The position numbers were made by a program, and so were the translations under genes. From Methylacidiphilales bacterium (GTDB lineage Bacteria; Verrucomicrobiota; Verrucomicrobiia; Methylacidiphilales; UBA1321), in assembly GCA_026225555.1 (NCBI GenBank), contig JAMFSY010000016.1, positions 62,001-126,000 of the forward strand: DNA of 64,000 nucleotides, given 5' to 3'. Below are positions 9,165 through 18,698 of the stretch, piece by piece. Each line of letters opens with the position of its first letter. Position 1 is the stretch's first letter. Below the pieces are notes generated by a model. The model saw nothing but the letters and a program-made list of their open reading frames with translations, was not told the origin of the DNA and ran no database searches.

Positions 9165-10319
9165 CTTTGCCGATGGCGCCGCCGTGCTCGCCCGCACGAC
9201 GAGCTTGGGCGTGATCAATTCATTCGAGAGCGACTCTTCCTCGGACCAAAGCAGCTTGATCGCCCGCTCGGCGAGTTCTTCCTGAGAAAAGACCAATTCG
9301 GTCAGCGGGATCGGAAGGATCGAGGTGTTAACCATCGGATCGAAGCAAACAATCGAAAGATCCTGCGGAACGTCGATCTTCCGCTCGATCGCGTAACGCA
9401 GCACCGCCCACGCTCCCACGCCGGAAAGCGGAATGATTGCGGTGGGCGCGGGATGCTGCTCCATGATCTCGCGGGTCTTTTCGTAAGCCGCGGCGAAGGA
9501 GCTCTCCCAGTTGACCGTATCGCAATAGATCAGCCGCGACTTGCTCAGGTTTCTTTCCTCAAGCTTTTGCTGCACGGCCTTGGCCCGGAGGCTGGTGATC
9601 AAGAGGTTTCGCGGTTCATTGACCATGAAGAAAATGCGTTCGTGCCCAAGTCCGATGAGATAATCGAGGATCTGGTCCACCTCGCCTTCATGGTCGAGCG
9701 AAACCGAGCCGCCGGTGGCGCCGCCCAGCTTGGCACCGGCCACGACGTGCTGATAACCCGCCGCCTGCATGCGGCTGCCAAGTTCGAGGGTCAGTTCCAC
9801 CGTGAGGCCGGTCATGATGATGCGCTCCTCGCTCGGCTTGCGCTGGATCAGGCGCATGATGTCATCGACGGTTTCGTCCTTGTGGAAGGCGTGAATATTC
9901 AGGATGTAATTATGCCGCCGGCAAAGCTCGATATACTCCGTGGCGATGTCGTGGAGGCGGCCGCCGCCCCGGGTCGGCATCACCAGCCCGACATAGCGCA
10001 CCTCTTTGTGCCGTTGGACGAAAAAGCCCCGGCGCGGGTCCGGTTGCAAATAACCCTCGTTCACCAGGTCGAGCACGGCGCGGCGCACCGTCGCTTGGGA
10101 AACGGCCAGCTTTTGCATCAGGTCGCGTTCCGTATAGAAACGCTGGCCGTGTTGAAAATCGTTCAGGATCTGTTCGCGCAGGATTTGGCGGACCTTGATA
10201 TGCAACGGCTGCTTCAGGTCGTTCGCCGCCAGGGCCAGCTTGATATCGTGCGTCGCGACCATGGCCTGATGAGAGATTTGTCGCTCGATAAAGTCAAGCA
10301 TGGCGAATCTTTCACTCAC
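9141..10319 (-). CDS. GntR/LacI hybrid transcriptional regulator
   Basis: This 392-residue protein combines a GntR-type winged helix (about residues 36-105, with FYTERDLMQKLAVSQATVRRA) with a LacI/GalR periplasmic-binding-like sensor domain (about 108-385). The C-terminus has the LacI-type segment with LVVRASTAAP. This architecture is common in Verrucomicrobiota and Lentisphaerae and probably senses a sugar. The GTG at 10319 lies inside the end of the upstream FG-GAP gene (8-base overlap); an ATG at 10301 is an alternative start. The overlap suggests co-transcription with the FG-GAP gene. It is convergent with the heparinase-like gene, overlapping it by 24 bases. Target genes are unknown. Confidence 0.82.
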   Translation of the reverse strand: MSERFAMLDFIERQISHQAMVATHDIKLALAANDLKQPLHIKVRQILREQILNDFQHGQRFYTERDLMQKLAVSQATVRRAVLDLVNEGYLQPDPRRGFFVQRHKEVRYVGLVMPTRGGGRLHDIATEYIELCRRHNYILNIHAFHKDETVDDIMRLIQRKPSEERIIMTGLTVELTLELGSRMQAAGYQHVVAGAKLGGATGGSVSLDHEGEVDQILDYLIGLGHERIFFMVNEPRNLLITSLRAKAVQQKLEERNLSKSRLIYCDTVNWESSFAAAYEKTREIMEQHPAPTAIIPLSGVGAWAVLRYAIERKIDVPQDLSIVCFDPMVNTSILPIPLTELVFSQEELAERAIKLLWSEEESLSNELITPKLVVRASTAAPSAKLQGATSA

Positions 10320-12063
10320 CCGGCAGGACGTTCACGTCATCGAGATAGACGGAGCCTTGGCCTTGGAATTGAAATTGCACGCGGAAGCCAACAATGGCGT
10401 CTCTCTTTTTCGGATCGAGCGAAAGGAACCGGCAGGTATCGGAAAATCGGTTCCAGGAAGAAGTGGTGGAGACCTGCTTCTCAATGACGATCTGCCTGGG
10501 GCCGGGCCGGTCGCGGGGATGATCCGGTCCCGGAGGGACGATCTGGGCGCCCCCGAGCTGGCAGACCAGGTCGCGGACGTCTCCATCCGTCCGGACCCAG
10601 AAATTCAGCTCGTAGGAAGTCTCCGCCTTCAGGTTGAAAGTCCGGGTGCATTGGATCGCGTGCGTATCTTCCTGGGGATAGAAGCGGTCCTTAAAGTGAG
10701 GATTGTCCGTGGGATAGAGGTAAAACTTCATGGCTGATTTTCCCTTATAATCCGGCGGTGGCGTGAAGCCCGGCTCGATCTCCGCATTGGTGCAGACGAG
10801 AAGTTCATTCGCCACGCCGAAGGGACTGACCAGGTGCCAGTCATACGGGCGAAGAATTTTGGGATAGGGATTTTTCCCCTTGATCATCACCGGAGCGGCG
10901 AAACTGGGATTGCCCCGCGTCCCGTTATTTTGGGCGTAACGAAAAGTATCGTCGCCGTTGGAGATCACCAGATTGGGAAGCTTGTTCCCGGTGAGGTCCG
11001 CCACCGCCACGGTGGAAAAGCCGCCGAGATTTTCCGTCCCGCCAAAAAGAACGTGTCGGCCCTCGTCGAATTGAGGGTGATCGGCATCCACACTGGTGTT
11101 GAGAAAAACGCTGATCGGGCCGGAGCGTTCTCCTGTGATGATATCGGGCTTGCCGTCACCATTCCAGTCGACCACCTGCGGCGTCAGATGTTCCCGACCC
11201 ATGCCGGGAATGATTTTGACCTCATGATTCTCGTCGAAGCGCGGCTGGTCCCGGTTGCCCTGGTTCATGAAGAGAAAGATGCTGTTGGCGGCGTAACTGC
11301 CATCGCCCACGATGAGGTCCAGGTTGCCGCTGCCTTTCCAATCGTAAAGGAAGGGCGCGAGATAATTGCACCAGAGCTGCCCCTCGGTATGCGTATTGAC
11401 CATGATCTGGTCCAACGTGGCGGGCATCTTGAAGGCGGGCGCCGTGCCCGTTCCCATGTTGTGCAAATAGAACAACTTTCCCTCGTAATTTCCCACCACC
11501 AGATCGAGCTTGCCCTGACCGGAAAGGTCCACCAGTTGAATGCGGGGAACGATGTTGTCGTAAGGCCCCACCGATTTCTCGGGGAGGCGGGGATTGCCGA
11601 ACCAGACGGGCATCACTTCCCCGTGGGTGAACTTGGGCTGGGTCGCCGTGCCGCTGTTGGGGTAGTACCAGAAGAATCCATTGGCATCACCCACCACCAA
11701 GTCGGGTAGGCCATCCCCGTTCAGGTCGCCCACGGCCACGCTGGGTCCCATGCTGGTGTTCAGGACGGTGCCGGCATCGTCCACGGCGAGTTGTTTGCCG
11801 GGAATCACGTGCAGCAAATCCGCGCCATCGATCCCGGCCCAGGGATTATAATCCGAGAACGACCGCTCGAAATCGGAATGGAGCACGGACGCGGCCTTCG
11901 CCTCTGCTTCCAGCCGGGGACAAAAGCAAAGGGACAAGCCGAGAAGAAGGAATCCGGCGTAACTCGTGGGGAAAAACGTCCCCGCTCGACCATAAAAATC
12001 AGGCACAAAAATAAATCGGCTCGATGCCGGGATGGTGGGCCGATGGACTTCTCCCCGGACCAT
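10312..12063 (-). CDS. Secreted FG-GAP/VCBS repeat protein with C-terminal jelly-roll-like region
   Basis: Five calcium-loop-bearing blade motifs are visible, for example VGDLNGDGLPDLVVGD, VDLSGQGKLDLVVGN, YDWKGSGNLDLIVGD, VDWNGDGKPDIITGE and VADLTGNKLPNLVISN. They indicate a beta-propeller of FG-GAP/VCBS type. The last 150 residues (FYPQEDTHAIQC to SVYLDDVNVLPGE) look like a carbohydrate-binding jelly roll. The frame is open to 12213, but that extension overlaps the end of the upstream gene and its terminator hairpin. I chose the ATG at 12063, downstream of the hairpin, which gives 583 residues and puts a signal-peptide-like helix (YAGFLLLGLSLCFCP) near the start. A GTG at 12006 is possible too. 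Likely a surface or periplasmic binding protein, coupled to the GntR/LacI regulator. Confidence 0.75.
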   Translation of the reverse strand: MVRGEVHRPTIPASSRFIFVPDFYGRAGTFFPTSYAGFLLLGLSLCFCPRLEAEAKAASVLHSDFERSFSDYNPWAGIDGADLLHVIPGKQLAVDDAGTVLNTSMGPSVAVGDLNGDGLPDLVVGDANGFFWYYPNSGTATQPKFTHGEVMPVWFGNPRLPEKSVGPYDNIVPRIQLVDLSGQGKLDLVVGNYEGKLFYLHNMGTGTAPAFKMPATLDQIMVNTHTEGQLWCNYLAPFLYDWKGSGNLDLIVGDGSYAANSIFLFMNQGNRDQPRFDENHEVKIIPGMGREHLTPQVVDWNGDGKPDIITGERSGPISVFLNTSVDADHPQFDEGRHVLFGGTENLGGFSTVAVADLTGNKLPNLVISNGDDTFRYAQNNGTRGNPSFAAPVMIKGKNPYPKILRPYDWHLVSPFGVANELLVCTNAEIEPGFTPPPDYKGKSAMKFYLYPTDNPHFKDRFYPQEDTHAIQCTRTFNLKAETSYELNFWVRTDGDVRDLVCQLGGAQIVPPGPDHPRDRPGPRQIVIEKQVSTTSSWNRFSDTCRFLSLDPKKRDAIVGFRVQFQFQGQGSVYLDDVNVLPGE

Positions 12064-12072
12064 GTTCAGTTT

Positions 12073-12121
12073 GAAAAAAGGCGCCACCCGATCTCGCGGA
12101 CCTAGCCGGATCCGCGAGATC
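12073..12121 (-). terminator. Rho-independent terminator after the PEP-CTERM gene
   Basis: An 11-base perfect inverted repeat, GATCTCGCGGA (12090-12100) and TCCGCGAGATC (12111-12121), encloses a 10-base loop. Read on the minus strand it follows the stop of the PEP-CTERM gene by 22 bases, and after a further short GC-rich stretch comes a run of six T (12074-12079 region). This is a convincing terminator, and it separates the PEP-CTERM gene from the FG-GAP gene downstream. Confidence 0.65.
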
Positions 12122-12143
12122 ATCAGGCACTTGCCCGGACGAC

Positions 12144-15119
12144 TTAGGCCCGGGAATTGCGACGGCGCTGCAGAACGACCAGCAGCGCGCAACCGGAGAA
12201 CAGCAACGCCCACGTGCTCGGCTCGGGAACAGCCGCGATATCGGTCAGCGTGATTTCATTGGGCGTCGTGCCGTAATTGATCTGGAAGATATTCGATCCC
12301 ACCGTGATGTCGCTGCCGTTGGCAAGACCCGCAAACGTTCCGCTCAACGTGGTGTAGGACGCGATATCAAACACCGTACCCGACGAGAGCGTGGCTGAAC
12401 CGAGATCGGTCAGCTGCAATTCGGCGCCGCTGTTCAACGTCAGGAGACCCGTGACGTTCAGGAGATCCGCATGGTTCAAGCTGCTGTTCAGATCGATCGA
12501 GAGCACGCCGTCCGCCTTGATCGTAACTGCTCCCGTGGACAACATGCCAATCGTGCCCATCGTTCCAGGGGCGAGGAACGCGGTGCCCGCAGCGTTGGTT
12601 CCATTACCAACGTTCACCACTCCTGTGGTGCTGCCCGTGCCTTCGAAGGTGGAATTCGTCACCGTAGTCGTGGCGCTCTTGCTGCTGCCGGTCAGGTTTA
12701 ACACGCCCGCGTTGATGAGCGTTGTTCCCGTGTAGTTATTGGCGCCGGCAAGAACCAGCGTGCCCGCTCCCGCCTTGGTCAGGCCGTTGGTGGTCGTGGC
12801 GATCGCGCCGCCTTCCGTCAACGTACCGTTCGCTACCGTGATCGTAGGTGCGCCGCTCATCGTGATGGCTCCCGTTCCCATGTTCAGGTCGTGAGTTCCG
12901 GTGAAGGTGAATCCGGTGCTCCAGGTCTGGGCGGGATTGTTGGTTTCCGTCAGGTTCCCGCTGCTGGTATTGTCGAGGGTCGCGGAACTGCTGAGGATTA
13001 CCAGGGCCCCTCCCAACGCCGTGCTGCTGTCGATATCCAACGTCCCGTTGTTGATTCCCACCCCACCCGTCGCAGCAGAATTATCGCCCGAAAGGATCAG
13101 GGTGCCGGCGTTAATCCCGTTGTTTGAGCCAATACCGGTTTGCCCGAGGTAAGTAATGTTCCCGGCGATCGCCAGAGTCCCTGCGCCAGCCTTGAGGATG
13201 AAGTTTGTGACGGTTCCCGGTAGGTTCCCTCCAATCGTTAACGTGCCCGCTAGAGTCGTTATCGTGCTATGCGAACTCACGTTGTAGGTGCCCGTGCCCA
13301 GATTCAGGTCGTTGGTGCCGGCGAAAACAAAGGAGCCCGCATTGATGGTGTTACCCGTGCTGATCGTGATCGCGCCGCCGCTCGTGTTGTCGAGGATGCC
13401 TCCTCCATTGGTGATGGTTAATGCTGTGGTATTTCCCAGGGCCTTCGCGTTATTGAGATCCAGCGTTCCCGAGCCCGAGAGCGAGACGGCAAAGGTTCCG
13501 CTGGTTCCCGTGTTATCTCCTGAAAGGACGAGAGTGCCACCGATGCCTTCGGTAAAACTCCCCGTCGTATAGGTGTTGTTGCCGGAAAGAATCGCCGTCG
13601 CGCCGGTTTGCGCGGTCAGACCCGCACTGGCCCCGCTATTGTTACCGGAGAGAATCAACGTGCCACCATCGACATTGGTGACGCCCGTATAGGTGTTGTT
13701 GCCGGAAAGGGTCAAGGTGCCCGCGCCACTTTTGGTGAGGGAACTGGCGCCGTTCGCGAGGACCGGAGTGTTGATGTTGAGGGTGTCACCAGCCAAATCC
13801 GTGCGGATCACCAATTCAGCTCCGCTAGCCCCCTGGATACCCGTACCGCCGCTGATGGTGCCGCCCGCCGTGTTGCCGGATTTGAGAATGCCGCTGGTCG
13901 TCAAGGTGGCGCCACTCGCCAGGATGAAGTTGGTGGAGTTGTTGAGATTCAGGGACGTGATGATCTGCGTGGTCTGTCCCGTGATGGCGCCGCTCCCCGT
14001 CACCTGTTCATACTGCTTACCGGCGGTGAAAGCCGCCTGGGAGCTCGCGATGCTCTCGGAATTTGTATCGACGCCATAGTTGATTCCGCGGACATAGCCT
14101 GCGGCGTCATTCCACGCATAGTTGCTGCCATTGAAAAAAACGTCCGTACCGATAAAGGTGTTCGCCGTTACGCCGGTCAAAACGATCTTGTTGGTGCTGC
14201 CGTTGACTCCACCCGAGACAATAAAATTACCCGTGGCCGCAGTCGAACCGCGACTGGCAAATGAGGAGAACGTCAGCGTGGTTGTTCCGCTCCCGCCATA
14301 AATCGATTCCACCGTGCCTTCCCCGCCCGCTCCGACAAAACCGAGCGCACCCATTCCCTGCGAGGAGCCCGCGGCTTCGTTAAAAATAGCGATGCCGGAA
14401 TTACCCGCACCACCCAGGGTCAGGGCGGTTCCCGTCGTTCCGTTCAAACTATTGGTGATCTCCAAGGTGCCGGCATTAATTCGAGTTCCGCCCGTATAGG
14501 TATCGGCTCCCGATAAGATCCACGTTCCTGCGCCCGCCTTGGTAAGACTTTCCGTTCCCACCCCGTTCGAGATCACGCCGCTGATGATGTTGTTGCCTGT
14601 GTTGGCGCCGGCCAGGTTGATCGAGGAAGCTACAGCATTGGTGATATTGCCGGCGAAACTCAGGACATCGCTGGAATTCGCCACATTATTGGAAAACGTG
14701 TAGGCGTTTCCCTCTGCTGTCAACGGCGCATTGATCGTCTCCGTAATCCCTGTTCCCGTGAAGGTGGAAGCGATTTGGAGAGTTCCATTGAGACTCAGCA
14801 AGAGTGAGTTTCCCGCATTGGCGCCCGCGCTGCCAATCGTGAAGGGCCCGGCCAGCGTATCGAAAGTGATGTTCTGAATGTTACGACCAGAATCGATGGT
14901 GACGGCCGTCCCAGTGGTGGCGGTAGCGAAGGTCGCCGTATCGCTACTCGTCGTGCCGGTAGTCGCGCCCGGCGCGGCTGCTCCGGACCAGTTACCGCCA
15001 GCGCCTCCTTGGGACCATGACGTTCCGTCGCCGGTTCCGCTCCATGATGCGGTGGCAGCAAAAGCGGTGTTTCCGAGCAGGCCCAAAAGGGCGATTCCGA
15101 GAGGGAGCAATTTTTTCAT
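12144..15119 (-). CDS. Autotransporter-associated beta-strand repeat protein with PEP-CTERM sorting signal
   Basis: This 991-residue protein has a clean signal peptide (MKKLLPLGIALLGLLGNTAFA). Its body is rich in Gly, Thr, Asn and Ser and carries repeats such as LTKAGAGTWILSGADTYTGG and LTKSGAGTLTLSGNNTYTGV. These are autotransporter-associated beta-strand repeats that fold as a beta-helix. The end (from residue 964) is VPEPSTWALLFSGCALLVV followed by LQRRR: a PEP motif, a hydrophobic helix and a basic tail, that is a PEP-CTERM signal processed by exosortase. There is no C-terminal beta-barrel, so it is not a self-secreting autotransporter. An exosortase gene lies 6.4 kb away in the same window and is the obvious processing enzyme. 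Expected to be a surface or matrix protein. Confidence 0.9.
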   Translation of the reverse strand: MKKLLPLGIALLGLLGNTAFAATASWSGTGDGTSWSQGGAGGNWSGAAAPGATTGTTSSDTATFATATTGTAVTIDSGRNIQNITFDTLAGPFTIGSAGANAGNSLLLSLNGTLQIASTFTGTGITETINAPLTAEGNAYTFSNNVANSSDVLSFAGNITNAVASSINLAGANTGNNIISGVISNGVGTESLTKAGAGTWILSGADTYTGGTRINAGTLEITNSLNGTTGTALTLGGAGNSGIAIFNEAAGSSQGMGALGFVGAGGEGTVESIYGGSGTTTLTFSSFASRGSTAATGNFIVSGGVNGSTNKIVLTGVTANTFIGTDVFFNGSNYAWNDAAGYVRGINYGVDTNSESIASSQAAFTAGKQYEQVTGSGAITGQTTQIITSLNLNNSTNFILASGATLTTSGILKSGNTAGGTISGGTGIQGASGAELVIRTDLAGDTLNINTPVLANGASSLTKSGAGTLTLSGNNTYTGVTNVDGGTLILSGNNSGASAGLTAQTGATAILSGNNTYTTGSFTEGIGGTLVLSGDNTGTSGTFAVSLSGSGTLDLNNAKALGNTTALTITNGGGILDNTSGGAITISTGNTINAGSFVFAGTNDLNLGTGTYNVSSHSTITTLAGTLTIGGNLPGTVTNFILKAGAGTLAIAGNITYLGQTGIGSNNGINAGTLILSGDNSAATGGVGINNGTLDIDSSTALGGALVILSSSATLDNTSSGNLTETNNPAQTWSTGFTFTGTHDLNMGTGAITMSGAPTITVANGTLTEGGAIATTTNGLTKAGAGTLVLAGANNYTGTTLINAGVLNLTGSSKSATTTVTNSTFEGTGSTTGVVNVGNGTNAAGTAFLAPGTMGTIGMLSTGAVTIKADGVLSIDLNSSLNHADLLNVTGLLTLNSGAELQLTDLGSATLSSGTVFDIASYTTLSGTFAGLANGSDITVGSNIFQINYGTTPNEITLTDIAAVPEPSTWALLFSGCALLVVLQRRRNSRA

Positions 15120-15257
15120 AGGGTTACCGGGATCCGGGGGGATAGGTTCAACTGGTGACGGTTCGACGACAGAACATCTTGTACTTCGAAGCAGAGTACG
15201 CCAAGTGTATCATTTAAAGCAATAACTTTCTATTTATGAGGGGAATAAAATTGGTTC

Positions 15258-15288
15258 TTGCAACTTATGAGACTTTAGCCACTATAAA
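15258..15288 (+). promoter_or_regulatory. Possible sigma70-like promoter for the downstream secreted-protein gene
   Basis: TTGCAA at 15258 and TATAAA at 15283 are separated by 19 bases, a little longer than ideal, in the 253-base region between two divergent genes. The start codon at 15373 would leave a leader of about 80 bases. The evidence is similarity to consensus only. Confidence 0.25.
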
Positions 15289-15372
15289 TCTGCTTCCTAG
15301 CACAAAATAAGCATTCTTTGCCGGGAGAACCTCTTCTTAAGCCATTTATCGGTATTGCCCGCTTCCAGCCTT

Positions 15373-16101
15373 ATGAAAAATAAAACATCGGTTGTCTGCC
15401 TGGTCAGTCTTCTACTTCTTGGGGGCGGTCTTGCCTCCGTTCGTGCGGACGAGACCCTTTGGAATCTCAACTTCAAGGATCTGCCCGCCGGACAGCCGCC
15501 GAAAGAAGTGCCCTTCACCGCTCCCTGCGCCGGGCCGCAAAAGGTGACGACCGATGCGGACAATACGCTGACGGGTAGCCCGGCTGTCGGGTCGCTCACG
15601 ACGCCTCTGCTTTTCACCAAGGGCAGCAAAACGCATTACACGCCGTCACTCGCCTTGAGGGCAACCGCTCCTATTTCCAGCGGTGTCATCACCGTCAATT
15701 TCGACGTGCTCTTCGATAAGGTGACTCCGTCTGCCGACCACCCGGTCGAGACCGTGATGGCCTTTCCGTTCCTCGATGACCAGGGGGGCACACAGTTCCT
15801 CCTCGCGATTGTCTGTCAGGGGCCGGATAGCCTCCTATTGGGCGGCGTGGCCTTGGCCAAGGGCAAAGGATCCTCCGTTTTCAAGGCCGGCGAGCTGGCC
15901 CATATCAAGGCGGTGCTCGACTTGAACCAGCATACCTTCCAGGCCTTTCTCAACGACGTGCCCATGGCCGATCCCGAGCATGACGACAAGAAGTTCGCCT
16001 CCTTTCTCGGCTTTTCGATCCGCGACGGCACGGCGGTTGGAGGCAACAACGGCGCGACGTTCACGGCCGGAATCAACAACATCGTCATCACCCACGGGTA
16101 A
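15373..16101 (+). CDS. Secreted protein of unknown function, possibly LamG/concanavalin-like
   Basis: The ATG at 15373 gives 242 residues with a signal peptide (VVCLVSLLLLGGGLASVRA, cut before DET). A TTG six codons upstream is less likely. The rest is beta-rich, with segments such as LALRATAPISSGVITVNFDV, FPFLDDQGGTQFLLAIV and ITVNFDVLFDK. These suggest a jelly-roll or LamG-like fold as found in secreted verrucomicrobial proteins, but I recognise no specific motif. It is transcribed divergently from the PEP-CTERM protein gene and shares its 253-base upstream region. No PEP-CTERM tail is present. Function unknown. Confidence 0.62.
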   Translation: MKNKTSVVCLVSLLLLGGGLASVRADETLWNLNFKDLPAGQPPKEVPFTAPCAGPQKVTTDADNTLTGSPAVGSLTTPLLFTKGSKTHYTPSLALRATAPISSGVITVNFDVLFDKVTPSADHPVETVMAFPFLDDQGGTQFLLAIVCQGPDSLLLGGVALAKGKGSSVFKAGELAHIKAVLDLNQHTFQAFLNDVPMADPEHDDKKFASFLGFSIRDGTAVGGNNGATFTAGINNIVITHG

Positions 16102-16336
16102 TCACCTGCTGGGACTGTGGCGTGGGCAGGTGTCTCGCGTCGCTGGATTTTCGTGGGCGCGCGGGCCGTTGTCTTAAAAAAACGTCATCCCCACGCGATG
16201 GAGGGAGATGGTCCGCTCTCCGTAGCCTCGTGAACTCCACTTCCTGTCTTCACTCGAGACAACGACATTAACCCTCCCACGGGCCAGATTCGATTTTACA
16301 GGCCAACTTCCGACCGGTAAACCAAGCGCTTCTTCC

Positions 16337-18616
16337 ATGAACGAAAATCACATCAAAACCATCGCCGGGGAGTTGAGCATTCAGCCCCGCCAGGTTGTCG
16401 CCACGGCCAAGCTGTTCGCCGAAGGCGCCACCGTTCCCTTTATCGCCCGTTACCGCAAGGAAACCACCGGCTCCCTCGATGAGGTCGCCATCACCAGCAT
16501 CCGCGATCGTCTCATCGGTCTGGCCGAATTGGACCAGCGCCGGGAATCGATTCTCAAGTCGCTGACGGAGCGCAATCTTCTCTCCGATCAGCTCAAGGCC
16601 AGCATCGGGGCGGCTATATCCGTGACGGCACTGGAAGATATTTACCAGCCCTTCCGTCCCAAGCGCCGCACTCGCGCCACCATCGCCAAGGAGCAGGGCC
16701 TGGAACCGCTGGCCGATCTTCTCTTCAAGCAGGAGGGGACAACCAATCCGCAGGCTGAAGCCAAGGCTTTCGTCAGCGCCGAGAAGGGCGTCGAGACAGT
16801 CGAAGCGGCCTTGGCCGGGGCGCGCGATATCCTGGCCGAGCGGGTGAGCGACGAACCGCAGGCCCGCGCGAAGTTGCGCGATCTTTTCCGCCGCACCGCC
16901 ATCGTGAAATCGAAGGTCCTGCTGGGCAAGGAAGAGGCGGGCGCCAAGTTCAAGGATTACTTCGATTGGAGTGAATCCTTCGCCTCCATTCCCAGCCACC
17001 GTCTGCTGGCGATTCGTCGCGGCGAGACCGAGGGCTTTCTCATGATGCGCATCACCATCGAGGAGAGCGAAGCGCTCCCGTTGCTCGAACCGCTCTTCGT
17101 CACGGGCAAGGGTGCGGCGGCTGAACAGGTCCGCCTGGCCGTGCAGGATGGGTACAAGCGCCTGCTCGGCTCCGCCATCGAAGTGGAAATGCGGATCGAA
17201 TCCAAGAAGCAGGCGGATGTCGAAGCCATCCGCGTCTTCGCGGAAAACCTGCGGGAACTCCTGCTCGCCGCGCCGCTGGGGCGCAAGAACGTCCTCGCCA
17301 TTGACCCCGGTTTTCGCACCGGGTGCAAGGTCGTCAGCCTGGATCGCCAGGGCAAGCTGCTGCATCACGATGTGGTTTATCCCACCGCCTCCTCCCTTGG
17401 CGAAATGCGCGAGGCGGCGGAAGCGCTGCTGAGCATGATCAAGAAATACCAGATCGAGGCCATCGCGATTGGCAACGGCACGGCGGGACGCGAGACGGAG
17501 ACATTCGTCAAGAAGCTCAAGCTGCCGCCCTCGATCCCGGTCGTCATGGTGAACGAAAGCGGCGCGTCGATCTACTCGGCCTCCACCATCGCGCGCGAGG
17601 AATTCCCGAATCACGATGTGACGGTGCGCGGCGCGGTTTCCATCGGTCGCCGCCTGATGGATCCACTCGCGGAATTGGTGAAGCTGGATCCCAAATCGAT
17701 CGGCGTCGGCCAATATCAGCATGACGTGGATCAGACCGGCTTGAAGCGCAGCCTCGATGACGTGGTGGTGAGTTGCGTGAACGGCGTGGGCGTGGAGCTC
17801 AATACCGCGAGCAAGCAATTGCTTGGTTACATCTCCGGGCTCGGGCCGGTATTGGCCGGGGCCATCGTGGCGCATCGCGATGAAAAGGGGCCGTTCAAAT
17901 CACGCGCGGAATTGAAGAGCGTCGCGCGTCTCGGCCCGAAGGCCTTTGAACAAGCGGCCGGATTTCTCCGCATTCGCGACGGCGAGCATCCGCTCGATGC
18001 CAGCGCGGTTCACCCGGAGAGCTACGCCATTGTCGATGCGATGGCGAAGGATCTCGCCTGCACCGTTTCGGACCTGATGCACGATTCCGCACGGCGCCAG
18101 AAAATCCAGCTCGCCAAATATGTGACGGAGACGGTCGGCCTGCCCACGCTCAACGATATCCTGGCCGAGCTGGCCAAGCCGGGCCGCGATCCGCGCCAGC
18201 AATTCGAGGTCTTCTCATTCCAGACCGGCGTCGAGAAAATGGAAGACTTAAAGCCGGGCATGAAACTCCCCGGCATCGTGACGAACGTGACCGCTTTCGG
18301 CGCATTCGTCGACATCGGCGTTCACCAGGACGGCTTGGTCCACGTCAGCCAATTGTCGGATCAATTCGTCAAGGATGCGTCCGAAGTGGTGAAGGTGGCG
18401 CAACGGGTCATGGTCACGGTGATGGAGGTTGATCTGCCGCGTAAACGCATTGCGCTTTCCATGAAGGCCGCTCCGCAACTGGGCGCAGTCAGCGGCGGTA
18501 AAACGTCGCCGGGTGCACCGCGCCCCGGCGGCCCGTCGCGCCTTCAAACCCAGAGCTCCGCGCCGAAAGCGACGGACTGGTTCACCGAAGCTTTGCAGAA
18601 GAGCAAGAACGGCTAG
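16337..18616 (+). CDS. tex: Tex family RNA-binding transcription accessory protein
   Basis: This 759-residue protein has the standard Tex length and order. The N-terminal Tex helical domain (about 1-190) contains FIARYRKETTGSLDE. A YqgF/RNase H-like domain (about 318-450) starts with NVLAIDPGFRTGCK. A helix-hairpin-helix region (about 490-560) contains YISGLGPVLAGAIVAHR. An S1 RNA-binding domain (about 638-706) contains VTNVTAFGAFVDIGVHQDGL. Tex binds nucleic acids and associates with transcription and translation machinery in the cytoplasm. The C-terminal tail is Gly/Pro/Ser-rich and basic. No operon partner is visible. Confidence 0.95.
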   Translation: MNENHIKTIAGELSIQPRQVVATAKLFAEGATVPFIARYRKETTGSLDEVAITSIRDRLIGLAELDQRRESILKSLTERNLLSDQLKASIGAAISVTALEDIYQPFRPKRRTRATIAKEQGLEPLADLLFKQEGTTNPQAEAKAFVSAEKGVETVEAALAGARDILAERVSDEPQARAKLRDLFRRTAIVKSKVLLGKEEAGAKFKDYFDWSESFASIPSHRLLAIRRGETEGFLMMRITIEESEALPLLEPLFVTGKGAAAEQVRLAVQDGYKRLLGSAIEVEMRIESKKQADVEAIRVFAENLRELLLAAPLGRKNVLAIDPGFRTGCKVVSLDRQGKLLHHDVVYPTASSLGEMREAAEALLSMIKKYQIEAIAIGNGTAGRETETFVKKLKLPPSIPVVMVNESGASIYSASTIAREEFPNHDVTVRGAVSIGRRLMDPLAELVKLDPKSIGVGQYQHDVDQTGLKRSLDDVVVSCVNGVGVELNTASKQLLGYISGLGPVLAGAIVAHRDEKGPFKSRAELKSVARLGPKAFEQAAGFLRIRDGEHPLDASAVHPESYAIVDAMAKDLACTVSDLMHDSARRQKIQLAKYVTETVGLPTLNDILAELAKPGRDPRQQFEVFSFQTGVEKMEDLKPGMKLPGIVTNVTAFGAFVDIGVHQDGLVHVSQLSDQFVKDASEVVKVAQRVMVTVMEVDLPRKRIALSMKAAPQLGAVSGGKTSPGAPRPGGPSRLQTQSSAPKATDWFTEALQKSKNG

Positions 18617-18698
18617 AGGCCGGCCTCCTGGAAGATTGTCACCAGCGCGCCCACCCGGTACGGTGTTGGGCGCGCCGGCTCGACCGGAGCGCTATTCC

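Noticed and set aside
12700-14550. Recurrent G/C-rich motifs that look like tandem DNA repeats
   Set aside because: They are degenerate codons for autotransporter-associated beta-strand repeats in one protein, not a separate DNA element.
16268-17875. Long minus-strand open frame (535 codons) opposite tex
   Set aside because: The plus-strand frame is a clear Tex protein over its whole length. The reverse frame is open only because of the codon bias of tex and shows no domain.
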